From Spirochaetota bacterium (GTDB lineage: Bacteria; Spirochaetota; UBA4802; JAFGJZ01), in assembly GCA_029554345.1 (NCBI GenBank), contig JAKPJF010000182.1, forward strand, positions 1 to 64,000: a DNA stretch of 64,000 nucleotides. Direction: 5' to 3'. Below, in pieces: positions 1 through 8,086 of the stretch. Both the position numbers and the translations under genes were made by a program. The stretch's first letter is position 1, and the number at the start of each line of letters is the position of its first letter. Under the pieces are notes generated by a model. That model saw only the letters and a program-made list of their open reading frames with translations, was not told where the DNA came from and searched no databases.

Positions 1-1
1 G

Positions 2-109
2 ATATTCAGGTTTATAGATTTATACAACAAGTATAGACCGCATTCATCTCTCGGAGGAATGACTCCGGTTGAGTTCAGAATGAGTCAGAATGTTTACAAA
101 GAAGAATGA
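2..109 (+). CDS. IS3-type transposase (integrase core), C-terminal end only
   Basis: The reading frame enters from the left edge and ends at TGA 107-109. The 35 visible residues include the phrase YNKYRPHSSLGGMTPVEF, which is the hallmark C-terminal end of the rve integrase core of IS3-family transposases (OrfB), just after the last catalytic Glu. The catalytic residues lie outside the window, so it cannot be said whether the gene is intact. It marks the left island (1-3480) as mobile-element territory and agrees with the orfA-like remnant on the other strand at 802-947. Confidence 0.85.
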   Translation: MFRFIDLYNKYRPHSSLGGMTPVEFRMSQNVYKEE

Positions 110-201
110 TTTTACTTTACAGTTTTAGGGGTTCACTCCAAATACAAGCGGAGAGCGCGGCGCAAGTATGAAATCTTAGATGAAATTGAGGCTTTAAATA
201 A

Positions 202-717
202 TTGAAAAAGAAATTGATAATTATTTTTATTTTTATTTCCGGATTTTCTTTATGTGGATCAGCGAAGAATGAAAATGAAGAAGCAATTAAGCATAGAGTA
301 TACCGGTTTATTGATGCAATAATTGCTGGAAACACAATTTTGATAATTGAAATGTTATCTGATAAATATATATCAGTAGATGATGATTTAAGTATGTCAA
401 AGTCTGAAATCGGAAATGAGTTTAAGAAAAAAAGTTGGTTATATTTTCGTTTGTTAGATGGAGAAAACTACCAAAAATATTTGAAATCAATGGGAGCATT
501 AAGTCATAAATCGACTAGTATTAGAGATGATTTGATTGAATTGAAATCCAAAAGAATGAGGATCAAATTTGTTGGCTTTTCTGACGACCAAAAGAATCTT
601 GCTTATACAGTTTTAACATGGGAAGGAGAAGAAAAATCAAGAAATACATATCGATTTAGCTTGGTGCTTGAAAAAAATGATTGGAAAATTGATTCGTTGA
701 TAATTAGAAGTGAATAA
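202..717 (+). CDS. Secreted or lipoprotein-like small protein, NTF2-like candidate
   Basis: A 171-residue orphan protein starting at TTG 202, with a GAG motif about 11 bases upstream. Residues 1-18 form a signal peptide (KKK followed by a run of Ile, Phe and Leu) ending in FSLC-G; Cys18 could be lipidated if the lipobox is relaxed, as in spirochaetes. The body (IKHRVYRFIDAIIAGN..., later a strand-rich YTVLTWEGEE...RFSLVLEKNDWKIDSL) has the helix-then-sheet pattern and the terminal W-K-I-D-S motif of NTF2/SnoaL-like folds (DUF4440-like). That assignment is by pattern only. Function unknown. It lies between mobile-element remnants and its low-GC codon use matches the other orphan genes here. 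Confidence 0.6.
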   Translation: MKKKLIIIFIFISGFSLCGSAKNENEEAIKHRVYRFIDAIIAGNTILIIEMLSDKYISVDDDLSMSKSEIGNEFKKKSWLYFRLLDGENYQKYLKSMGALSHKSTSIRDDLIELKSKRMRIKFVGFSDDQKNLAYTVLTWEGEEKSRNTYRFSLVLEKNDWKIDSLIIRSE

Positions 718-756
718 GCACCTTTAAACTTATTACATTAGAATCATTTAATTATG

Positions 757-783
757 TGTACAATGACGGTATTCATCTGACAC
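757..783. repeat. 27-bp dispersed repeat, copy A (2 mismatches)
   Basis: This begins TGTACAATGACGGTATTCAT and ends CTGACAC. The same 27-mer, with 2 differences, occurs at 57863-57889 and 58636-58662, and a truncated copy at 57839-57862. It abuts the orfA remnant on the minus strand, so it may be an insertion-sequence end or a target of one. It gives no coding explanation. Confidence 0.85.
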
Positions 784-801
784 ATTTTTCTGAAAATAAA
801 A

Positions 802-947
802 ATTAAGCGGCTGAATTGACCTGATTCCAAGATTTGATGCCGCTTCGGAAATATTTTTCTCAGATTTTTCAGTTAATGCTACAACATCTTTTTTTTAAGT
901 GTGTATCGGAATTTCTTCTTGATTTCATCAAGACCTACCTTATCCAT
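802..947 (-). pseudogene. IS3-type OrfA (HTH) remnant, frameshifted
   Basis: Reading from ATG 945-947 on the minus strand gives MDKVGLDEIKKKFRYTLKK; after an A-run a one-base frame change restores DVVALTEKSEKNISEAASNL followed by GIRSIQPLN. The second part resembles the helix-turn-helix of transposase OrfA proteins (pattern: V-x-L-x-E-x-S-x-K-x-I-x-E-A-A-x-x-L-G-I). It is broken by the shift and loses the rest of the protein at about 802, where the 27-bp repeat begins. The forward-strand frame that covers 834-1031 is read here as a shadow of this remnant, not as the start of the next gene. Could be another HTH protein fragment. Confidence 0.5.
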
Positions 948-1031
948 TATATTTATGGATTAACTTCGTGTCCAATTTTTCAGGGGAACTTCAGTTGCTT
1001 AATGGAAAAAAATAATTTATGGATTAGTAAA

Positions 1032-1522
1032 ATGAAAAAATCAAATAATATTTTTGTAAAATATTCAAAAAGTTCATTATTTATTATTGAATTTCTGTTT
1101 GGAATTGTCGGAATTTTAATGAGTGTAATTGCTTTTAAGTTCAGAGACATTGAATCAATTATAAATGCATTATTATGGATTATACTGTGTGTGGTTATAT
1201 ATTTTATATTTAAAACTTATTGGGTTAAAGTTGAAGAAGGTTTGTTAACTTATAATTCTTTTTTGGGTAGAAAAAAATAATAAAATTAGAAGATATTGAG
1301 AAAGCATGGATTGAGGTTGGGGTATACGACGTTTATGATTTGTTTAAGCCAATGATCCGTTTAGTTGTCAAACCTAAAAGGCATATTGAAATGAAACCAT
1401 TTTATATTCATATGAAAGTATTAGAGAAAATAAATGGAGTAAGATTAATGAATATTCTACCTATCGAAAAGAAAAGTAAAATTGTCGCTTCAGATTATAG
1501 TATTTTTAAAAACCGATTTTAA
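1032..1522 (+). pseudogene. Two-TM protein with PH-like domain, split by a -1 frameshift
   Basis: The first part, from ATG 1032, has two membrane segments (IIEFLFGIVGILMSVIAF and INALLWIILCVVIYFIF) and then WVKVEEGLLTYNSFLGRKK, stopping at 1278-1280. The sequence continues in the -1 frame from about 1277 as KLEDIEKAWIEVGVYDVYDL to TTTTAA at 1522. Joined, this is a membrane-anchored bacterial PH-like (bPH) architecture, like the intact gene at 2374. The break sits exactly on A AAA AAA (1271-1277) in the zero frame, a classic slippery heptamer, followed at once by TAA. It may be a dead gene, a sequencing indel in the homopolymer, or programmed frameshifting. An ATG at 1002 could extend the N-terminus. 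Confidence 0.55.
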
Positions 1523-1732
1523 AATTTTCGGAAATATGAGTTAGAATCAAATTTATCTAAATAATCATGAGGGTTTAATACATCTTAAATCGAAAAGATA
1601 GAATAGCTTGAATTTAGTAACCGGTATCAGAAGAAGATTATATCTGAAAATTATGTGTGAAAAAGAAATATTATTCTCAAGCTAAATTTTCGGTGAAATG
1701 TGCTTTAACTATAATAATTGTGAAGGAATTTT

Positions 1733-2377
1733 ATGCAAAATATGAATAAGCAAAATCTTTTTAAAAATATGTTAATTGCCGGAATTGTAATAAACACGCT
1801 AAATATTATAATGGATATATTAAAAAATTCAAAAATATATTTTCTTACAGAGGATAAATCTCTTTTATTGAATATCTTGATTGAAGTATTCAATATGTAT
1901 ATCCTAATAATAATTCTGAAATATTATTTTAACAGCAGTAAATTTGTAAAATTACTATGGGCGAATATAGTTTATTCGCCCATAGTAATTGCTTTTATGA
2001 TAATTTTGAGAAAATATTCATTGAAAATGGATATTAATTATTTTATGATTTTGTATTATTTGAGTTTTGTAATGATATTAATAATGATCCTGATGCAATT
2101 TATAATTTATATCTATATGACTAAAAAAGATAAAATATTTGCATTCCCTCTTGTTTGTTTTGTTGTAAGTCTTTATTTGTATTTTGTTCCGATTGATCGA
2201 ATTAAAAAAATAGAATCTATTATTTATATTATATCATCTGTTTTGTCAGTTATAATTTATCTTAAATATCTAGTTAAAAGTAATAATGTTTCTTTGAAAA
2301 CAAATCCGCAAACGGTGGAAGATAATAATAACAGGGTCGATGTAATTGATGCAGATACCATTAAAAGAAAAATATGA
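1733..2377 (+). CDS. Orphan polytopic membrane protein
   Basis: 214 residues with about six hydrophobic segments (for example MLIAGIVINTLNIIMDIL, YILIIILKYYF, IVYSPIVIAFMIIL, MILYYLSFVMILIMILMQFIIYIY, FPLVCFVVSLYLYFV, IIYIISSVLSVIIYL) and a short charged C-terminus. No family recognised. Start ATG 1733 has AAGGA about 5 bases upstream; ATG 1742 is a second choice. The stop overlaps the next start (ATGATG), so it is co-transcribed and probably translationally coupled to the PH-like protein at 2374. An 18-bp perfect inverted repeat lies inside the gene. Codon use is extremely AT-rich compared with the operon at 3483. Confidence 0.65.
   Translation: MQNMNKQNLFKNMLIAGIVINTLNIIMDILKNSKIYFLTEDKSLLLNILIEVFNMYILIIILKYYFNSSKFVKLLWANIVYSPIVIAFMIILRKYSLKMDINYFMILYYLSFVMILIMILMQFIIYIYMTKKDKIFAFPLVCFVVSLYLYFVPIDRIKKIESIIYIISSVLSVIIYLKYLVKSNNVSLKTNPQTVEDNNNRVDVIDADTIKRKI
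1950..1990. repeat. 18-bp perfect inverted repeat inside a coding region
   Basis: Arms 1950-1967 and 1973-1990 are perfectly complementary around the 5-base loop TAGTT, giving a stem that includes TATGGGCGAATA. It encodes the LLWANIVYSPIVIA stretch of the membrane protein, so the frame stays open. It is much stronger than any coding hairpin seen elsewhere in this window. Confidence 0.9.
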
Positions 2378-2823
2378 TGTCTGTTCATAAAACAGTAAAG
2401 TTCAAAAAAACCTTTTTGATTTATGTTCCAATATGCTTTTTTTTCTTTTTGGTGCTAATAATCTTAACTTTTTATAACCATTCAATTGTAAATAATGTTG
2501 ATCCAATATATATGCTTCGATTTATCATACCTTATTTCATTATATTGTTTATATTTGTATTTTCTTTAAATATATTGATTTATTATAAAATCAATAAAGG
2601 AATGTTAATAATAAGTAATGATAAAATAATTATAAAAAATAAATTTTCTGAAAAAAAAATAGATATATGTGAGATTGTGAATGTTAATTATGATAAAATT
2701 AAAAAAATCGAAATTTATGTTAAAGGCGAAAAAGAGTCAGTGATAATACGAGACTACACAAAGATGAATGAAATTGTTGATACCGTCAAAAGACTATGCC
2801 ATACTAGAGAAAGCAAAATCTGA
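2374..2823 (+). CDS. Two-TM protein with C-terminal PH-like (YcxB/bPH) domain
   Basis: 149 residues: two N-terminal membrane segments (about 13-33, IYVPICFFFFLVLIILTFY, and 46-70, MLRFIIPYFIILFIFVFSLNIL) followed by about 75 cytoplasmic residues whose pattern (KGMLIISNDKIIIKNKFSEK, KKIEIYVKGEKESVIIRD) matches small bacterial PH-like domains. The fold assignment is by pattern only. Known proteins of this kind sit in membranes next to other membrane partners; here the partner would be the polytopic protein at 1733, which overlaps by four bases. Function unknown. No homolog of the neighbouring core operon. It is the intact counterpart of the split gene at 1032. Confidence 0.6.
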   Translation: MMSVHKTVKFKKTFLIYVPICFFFFLVLIILTFYNHSIVNNVDPIYMLRFIIPYFIILFIFVFSLNILIYYKINKGMLIISNDKIIIKNKFSEKKIDICEIVNVNYDKIKKIEIYVKGEKESVIIRDYTKMNEIVDTVKRLCHTRESKI

Positions 2824-2856
2824 TCAATGGAGATCTTTCCATGACATATCTCCACC

Positions 2857-3383
2857 TCCATTCGCGAAGCGGAGATCAGATGAGTGACGAACGCAGGGTT
2901 CAATGATCAGAAATTAGCATAATGAAGCAGAAAAAATTACGCGTATGCTGAGCCCGGCGAACAAACGCGTAATGAAATTATAAGATCGATGATAATTAAA
3001 ATCAAAAAAGTGCGCAAAGCACTTCAGATAAAGAAGAATGATAGAATAAAATTAAAATTTGCCGAAGGCAAATTTATCTCTGATCGGAGCGCAGGGGTTC
3101 TGTCTGAGCCGAATCCGCCGTGTTTACAAAGGCGGTTCGGCGAGTTCTGCGCGACAAAAGCCGGGTAGGGATTTCAAAAGGGACAGGGCTGGCGACTGAA
3201 GCCCTGTCCTTTTTGATCTTATCGCATGAGACCATGCGAAAACCCGGTAAAGGGCGTAGAACGCCCTTTGATATTATTGCATGACACCATGCAGACAACG
3301 GATACATAAGGCGAAGCCTTGTGCGGTCGTCCGACTCTCGGACAAAACCGGGTAAAGGGCGCGAAGCGCCTTTTAAATGACAA
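2857..3383. repeat. Dense cluster of stem-loops (palindromic intergenic elements)
   Basis: No gene is visible between 2824 and 3482. The stretch holds at least nine hairpins: around 2861-2872 (CGC-GAA-GCG), 3008-3024 (AAGTGC/GCACTT), 3055-3075 (AAATTTGCC-GAA-GGCAAATTT), 3111-3138 (CCGCC/GGCGG), 3181-3209 (terminator-like), 3222-3239 (TCGCATG/CATGCGA), 3249-3269 (AAAGGGCGT-AGA-ACGCCCTTT), 3278-3293 (TGCATG/CATGCA), 3308-3320 (AAGGC-GAA-GCCTT), 3329-3343 (GTCCGA/TCGGAC) and 3355-3374 (CGC-GAA-GCG). Several close on a GAA triloop, and the unit (C)CGGGTAAAGGGCG followed by a hairpin occurs at about 3243 and 3347. Confidence 0.85.
3181..3214 (+). terminator. Rho-independent terminator
   Basis: GGACAGGGCT (3181-3190), a 9-base loop, AGCCCTGTCC (3200-3209), then T5 (3210-3214). 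The 10-bp GC-rich stem with a U-run is the strongest intrinsic terminator in the stem-loop cluster and would stop reading from the accessory genes before the ABC operon at 3483. Confidence 0.75.
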
Positions 3384-3482
3384 CAAAAACCTTTATTGAC
3401 AAAATCTCTCAATATCTTTTTTTTGATCAGTGAAAGAATCCGCGTTTTCGCGGAAAATACTGAAATTTTATGGAGGCTTTGA

Positions 3483-4406
3483 GTGATTGAGCTGATAAAT
3501 CTGACAAAGCGGTACGGAAATTTTACCGCTGTGGATGATCTTTCACTTTCGATAGGTTCCGGCGGAATTACCGGTTTACTTGGACCTAACGGTGCGGGTA
3601 AAACCACGACAATGAGAATGATAACCGGATATTTTCCGCCGTCTGCCGGAAAAGTCATAATTGACGGCATAAATATTTCCTTCGATCCGGTTGCAGTTAA
3701 AAAAATGACAGGATATCTCCCAGAATCCGCTCCTGTTTACGGAGATATGCTGGTGTATGATTATCTGAAATATATCGCATCGGTTCACTCGATTAAAGGA
3801 AGTGAACGCATCGATGACACTTCTTCCATGTGCGGTCTTTCTACTGTAATGGGTAAAAAAATATCAAACCTTTCAAAAGGCTACAAGCAGAGAGTAGGTC
3901 TTGCCCATGCACTGATTCATGATCCGGAGATTCTGATTCTTGATGAGCCTACCAACGGATTGGATCCGAATCAGATAATTGAAATAAGAAATCTGATTAA
4001 AGAAATCGGCAAAAAAAAGACGGTTCTTCTATCAACACATATTCTTTCCGAAGTTGAGGCTTCATGCGACCGTGTGATAATTATAAATAAGGGAAAAATT
4101 GCAGCGGATGAAAAAACTGCTGATCTGTCGGCGAAATTCAAAGCAGGCAATTCCATATCTGCAGAAATTAAATATGCGGATGAGAGTAATGTAAAAAACG
4201 CGTTGAAAGCATTCTGCGGTTCCGTTGAAGTATTTTACGAATCAGAGGGAATTCTTAAAGTAAATGCTTCATCAGAACGCGATATTCGTGAAGCATTATT
4301 TAACTGTGCTAAAACTAACGGATGGGTTCTTCTTTCGCTTGAAAAAGAAAAAAACACACTCGAAAATATTTTCAAGGATCTTACAGGAGGTTCGAATAAT
4401 GCTTAA
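3483..4406 (+). CDS. ABC-2 type transporter ATPase (GldA-like)
   Basis: 307-residue ABC ATPase. Walker A GPNGAGKT at 34-41, signature SKGYKQRV at about 131-138, Walker B LILDEPTNGLDP at about 151-162, H-loop LSTHILSE, and a C-terminal domain of about 90 residues typical of the GldA/CcmA/NatA-like group. Start is GTG 3483, preceded by GGAGG at 3472-3476. It powers the permease encoded directly downstream (overlap of 8 bases). With the permease, a GldG-type auxiliary protein and a DUF4340 protein, it forms the four-gene cluster known from gliding Bacteroidetes and also from spirochaetes and others that do not glide. The substrate is unknown; the family is implicated in secretion or motility-linked surface export. 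Confidence 0.93.
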   Translation: MIELINLTKRYGNFTAVDDLSLSIGSGGITGLLGPNGAGKTTTMRMITGYFPPSAGKVIIDGINISFDPVAVKKMTGYLPESAPVYGDMLVYDYLKYIASVHSIKGSERIDDTSSMCGLSTVMGKKISNLSKGYKQRVGLAHALIHDPEILILDEPTNGLDPNQIIEIRNLIKEIGKKKTVLLSTHILSEVEASCDRVIIINKGKIAADEKTADLSAKFKAGNSISAEIKYADESNVKNALKAFCGSVEVFYESEGILKVNASSERDIREALFNCAKTNGWVLLSLEKEKNTLENIFKDLTGGSNNA

Positions 4407-5118
4407 ACAAATGTTCGGAAATCCGTTTATAATAGCGAAAAGAGAAGTTTCATCTTTCGTCTTTTCTCCGGTTGCATATATTGTTTTTACTTCTTTTATG
4501 TTTTTTTCAGGAGCTGTTTTTTTCTACAATTATTTTATGAACGGTGAGGCAAGCCTTAGAGGATATTTCGAACTTCTTCCGTGGCTGTTGTCTGTGTTCA
4601 TTCCGGCTTTGACGATGAGACTTTTTTCGGAAGAATGGAGCACCGGTTCAATTGAAATGCTTTTGACTTCTCCTTTTACTTTATGGGAAGTGATCATAGG
4701 TAAATTTTCCGCGGCACTAGTTCTGTCTATAATGATGATTGTTCCGTCTTTGCTATATCTCATAACTGTTTCACTTACCGGCGAAGTGGATTTGGGAGTT
4801 ACTTTCGGCGGTTATCTCGGCGCTTTTTTTCTGTGCGCTCTTTATTCTGCTGTCGGCATCTTTATTTCCGCCATAACATCGAGCCAGGTAATTTCTCTGA
4901 TAGTTTCGATAGCAGTTTGTTTCTTTTTCTATTTTGTATTTTTTGCTCTGCAGTTCATTCCGGGAAAGACTGCCGATATTCTTCAATTTATAAGTACTGG
5001 ATATCATTTTAGAAATTTCGCGAAAGGAATTGTTGATTCGCGTGAAATTCTGTATTTTATTTCCATGTCGGTACTTTTTCTTTTTTCCGCTAAAATCGGA
5101 ATTGATAAAAGGAGATGA
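4399..5118 (+). CDS. ABC-2 type transporter permease (GldF-like)
   Basis: 239 residues from ATG 4399, chosen because AGGAGG (4385-4390) lies 8 bases upstream; the frame is open further upstream but that overlaps the ATPase. About six membrane helices are visible, beginning with FVFSPVAYIVFTSFMFFSGA. The segment FSEEWSTGSIEMLLTSPFTLWEV is the conserved cytoplasmic coupling motif (EE..GT.E.L...P) of ABC-2 permeases of the GldF/NosY type. It forms the membrane channel for the ATPase just upstream and overlaps the GldG-like gene by ATGA. Confidence 0.93.
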   Translation: MLKQMFGNPFIIAKREVSSFVFSPVAYIVFTSFMFFSGAVFFYNYFMNGEASLRGYFELLPWLLSVFIPALTMRLFSEEWSTGSIEMLLTSPFTLWEVIIGKFSAALVLSIMMIVPSLLYLITVSLTGEVDLGVTFGGYLGAFFLCALYSAVGIFISAITSSQVISLIVSIAVCFFFYFVFFALQFIPGKTADILQFISTGYHFRNFAKGIVDSREILYFISMSVLFLFSAKIGIDKRR

Positions 5119-7232
5119 AGATGATTTGTAAAACAGATTTATTACTTTCAATAAAATCATTTCTAAAAAACGCAAAGGCTTTTTTTGTCGGCAATAAGGG
5201 GAATTATACTTTCGCAGTTATTGCTGTTATCATTCTAAACATAATTTATTCATCATTCTATTTCAAACTGGATCTTACAAAAGACAGCTCGTATTCGCTT
5301 TCAAGAGCAAGTGTTGACGCCGTTTCATCTCTTGAAGATCCCATGATAATAAAAATATATTTCAGCAATAACCTCGCATCTCCATATAATATGGTAGGTC
5401 GATATGTTGAGGATATTGTTGCAGAATATGCCGATGAATCAAACGGAATGCTTGAATACGAAATTCACAGAATGGAATCCAAAGAAGATAAAGAAGAAGC
5501 CGAAACGTACGGAATTAATCCCATGCAGATTATGGAACGCGGCGCTGATCAAGCGAAACAGAGCCTTGCTTATATGGGACTTGTTATTCTTCATGGTGAT
5601 GTTTATGAAAAAATAAATGAAATATCATACATTGAAGGACTTGAGTATAAAATAACTTCTTCAATTACTAAAATACGTTCAAAGGTTAATGCATTTGCCG
5701 GAATCAAAGATGAAATGAAAATTACACTTTATCAGTCTGTTAACATGTCTGATTTCGGAATCCGCGATTATTCAAAGCTCAATTCTGCAGTTACTGAAAT
5801 GTTTGAAAGAATCAATAAAGATAATCACGGAAAAATAAAATATTTGTATTCTCCAGTTTCAGACAGTCAAACTGCAGAAGATTTGATATCGAAATACAAT
5901 ATTCCGGGAAGCCGCTGGAAAAATGTTAAAACACCGGATGGAAGACTTATTTCAGCGGGTACGGGCGTCGCCGGTATTTTAGTAACTCTCGGAAATGAAT
6001 TCCGCGTAGTTCAAATTCCGTTTTCTAAATCTGTATTCGGTTTATCCGTAGCACTTAATAATGTTGAAAAAGATATGCGCTCTGCAATTGATTCGCTTCT
6101 TTCTAAAAATCCGATGATCGGTTATGTTTCCGGTCATGGAGAAATTCCGCTTTCCGATCAAAACGGCGAACTTCCGTTTAAGGCGATAAATTCCGATCTT
6201 TATAATTTTACCGATATAAACTTAAACAGCGAAATTGACTCTTCAGTTAAAACACTTGTGATCAATTCTCCAAAATTGCCGTTTACAAAAGATGAACTTT
6301 TCCGTCTTGACCAATTTTTAATGAAGGGCGGTTCGGTGATATTTTTTATTGATTCATTTAATGATACCGGAAACGGAATGTTTATTCCGATTGATTCGGG
6401 ATTAGACGGATTGCTTTCATCATACGGATTTAAAATTAATAAGGACTATGTTCTTGATAAGAACTGTTATGTTGCAAGAGGCCGTGATATGCCGGAGGTT
6501 CCGCTCAATTTTGTTCCGTTTATTGAGCGAGCTTCAATGAGCAGAAAGAGTTCTGTTACAAAAGATCTTAAACGAATGGCTGTTGCAAAGGTTTCTTCAA
6601 TTGAAATAAACGATGAAATGATGAAGAAGAACGGAATCAATTATGATTATATTCTTAGATCGTCTGAATCTTCGTGGACTATGAAAGATAATGTTGAATT
6701 ATCTCCGATGAGAATGCAGTCTCCGCCGCAAAATGAACTTAAGGCATATAATATCGCGGCTATTGCAGAAGGAAGATTTGAAAGTCATTTCAAAGACGGA
6801 TACAAATCTGAGAAAGAAGATAAATCAAATTTTAATTTAGCCAGCGGAATTATTTCTAAAGCCGTTTCTCCGGCTAAAATTGCATTGATATCAAGCTCGG
6901 AAATTACTACAAGAAATCTGGTAGATGCCAATATGAATTCCGCGGCGGCGCTTATGAATCCGGAAGCATTGTTTCTTTACAATAACGCAGTATTCATTCA
7001 TAATTTAACGGATTATATGAACGGAAATGAAACGTTCGCTCCAATGAGAAGCAAGGGAATGGTTTATAATCCGGTTAATATGAAAAGCGAAACTTTCCGG
7101 ACAGCTGCAAAGGTTTTCAATATTGCCGGAATTCCTCTTTTGATCGTTTCAATCGGATTTGCCGCGTTTTTCTTAAGAAAAAAACGAGCTGTTTCAATCA
7201 CTGCAAAATATTCCGGAGGCGATAACAAATGA
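5115..7232 (+). CDS. GldG-like ABC transporter auxiliary protein
   Basis: 705 residues. One membrane segment near residue 30 (YTFAVIAVIILNIIYSSFYF), a large extracytoplasmic region and a C-terminal membrane segment (VFNIAGIPLLIVSIGFAAFF) followed by a KKKR tail. The N-terminal half carries the ABC_transp_aux pattern: DLTKDSSYSLSRASVDAVSS, then IKIYFSN, later YVSGHGEIPL and VINSPKLPFTKDEL...LDQFLMKGGSVIFFID, which matches GldG (PF09822). It sits between the permease and the DUF4340 protein, the usual order. Its exact role in the exporter is not known; it likely handles cargo on the outer face of the inner membrane. Overlaps both neighbours by four bases. Confidence 0.88.
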   Translation: MKMICKTDLLLSIKSFLKNAKAFFVGNKGNYTFAVIAVIILNIIYSSFYFKLDLTKDSSYSLSRASVDAVSSLEDPMIIKIYFSNNLASPYNMVGRYVEDIVAEYADESNGMLEYEIHRMESKEDKEEAETYGINPMQIMERGADQAKQSLAYMGLVILHGDVYEKINEISYIEGLEYKITSSITKIRSKVNAFAGIKDEMKITLYQSVNMSDFGIRDYSKLNSAVTEMFERINKDNHGKIKYLYSPVSDSQTAEDLISKYNIPGSRWKNVKTPDGRLISAGTGVAGILVTLGNEFRVVQIPFSKSVFGLSVALNNVEKDMRSAIDSLLSKNPMIGYVSGHGEIPLSDQNGELPFKAINSDLYNFTDINLNSEIDSSVKTLVINSPKLPFTKDELFRLDQFLMKGGSVIFFIDSFNDTGNGMFIPIDSGLDGLLSSYGFKINKDYVLDKNCYVARGRDMPEVPLNFVPFIERASMSRKSSVTKDLKRMAVAKVSSIEINDEMMKKNGINYDYILRSSESSWTMKDNVELSPMRMQSPPQNELKAYNIAAIAEGRFESHFKDGYKSEKEDKSNFNLASGIISKAVSPAKIALISSSEITTRNLVDANMNSAAALMNPEALFLYNNAVFIHNLTDYMNGNETFAPMRSKGMVYNPVNMKSETFRTAAKVFNIAGIPLLIVSIGFAAFFLRKKRAVSITAKYSGGDNK

Positions 7233-8086
7233 ATAAAATAAAAGTATCAGTTTTGTTTCTTATATTATTACCTGCTGTTTTTATCGGTATTAAATATTTA
7301 ACATCTGAAAAATCTGTTTTAATGATAGATCAGAATATGATGATTGAACATCTTTCAATAGAATCAAAGAGCGGAATTTCTATCAAGTTTGCGCAGAAAA
7401 ACGGAGCCTGGATTCTTAACGGTAAGTACAAGGCTGATGAAATATATCTCGGTAAATTAATAGAAAATTTAAGAAAACTCAAATCGGCTAAATCGATTGC
7501 TTCATCAGGTTTCGATAGATTCGGATTATCTGAGGATAAACGTTTTTATGTAACGGCGGGCGACGCGAAGAAACAGGTTTCATTTTTTATCGGGAAAAAC
7601 TCATCCGGCAGTTATTTCATAATGAAAGAAGAAAACGGAAAAGTTTATCTTGCAGAAAACATTAAAACGAATGATTTAATAATTTCTGAAGATTCCGCAC
7701 GTGATAAACAGATTTATAAGGTTAAACCTTCTGAAGTCGCTAGGATAACAGTAACCAGATCAAAAACAGAAATTCTGTTACCTGAAGAAAAAGACGGAAG
7801 AATAATATATTCATTACAAGGCAGAAATATATCACCTGATAATATCGAAATTATCGTGAATGATATTCAGGATTTCAGGGCTGATAAGTTTATTGAGAAT
7901 AAACCGATCAGCAAATCTGCGGTATCAGTTAAACTTCTGCTTAAAAATGGAAAGGAAATAGGCTTTGATATTTTTCCTAAAGAAAGTAATAATCTTTATC
8001 CTGTAGTTTCAACTGAATCTGAATACGCTTTCTATATTTCACCGCATAGAGCGGAAAGAATAATGAATTTGGAAGTATTGAAATGA
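7229..8086 (+). CDS. DUF4340 family membrane-anchored protein
   Basis: 285 residues with one N-terminal membrane anchor (VSVLFLILLPAVFIGIKYL) and a periplasmic part showing the DUF4340 pattern: WILNGKYKADEIYLGKLIEN, SSGFDRFGLSEDKRFYVT, and repeated strand-turn units such as VSFFIGKNSSGSYFIMKEEN and GKVYLAEN. DUF4340 genes regularly follow GldG-like genes and are thought to be accessory to the same ABC-2 transporter. Overlaps both neighbours by ATGA, so its amount is probably tied to that of the transporter. Biochemical role unknown. Confidence 0.83.
   Translation: MNKIKVSVLFLILLPAVFIGIKYLTSEKSVLMIDQNMMIEHLSIESKSGISIKFAQKNGAWILNGKYKADEIYLGKLIENLRKLKSAKSIASSGFDRFGLSEDKRFYVTAGDAKKQVSFFIGKNSSGSYFIMKEENGKVYLAENIKTNDLIISEDSARDKQIYKVKPSEVARITVTRSKTEILLPEEKDGRIIYSLQGRNISPDNIEIIVNDIQDFRADKFIENKPISKSAVSVKLLLKNGKEIGFDIFPKESNNLYPVVSTESEYAFYISPHRAERIMNLEVLK

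Noticed and set aside
834-1031. Forward-strand reading frame leading into the PH-like gene
   Set aside because: It covers the minus-strand orfA remnant and has an untypical N-terminus; ATG 1032 is a better start.
3074-3670. Minus-strand 198-residue frame
   Set aside because: It runs through the stem-loop cluster and into the ABC ATPase in antisense; no start site or family.
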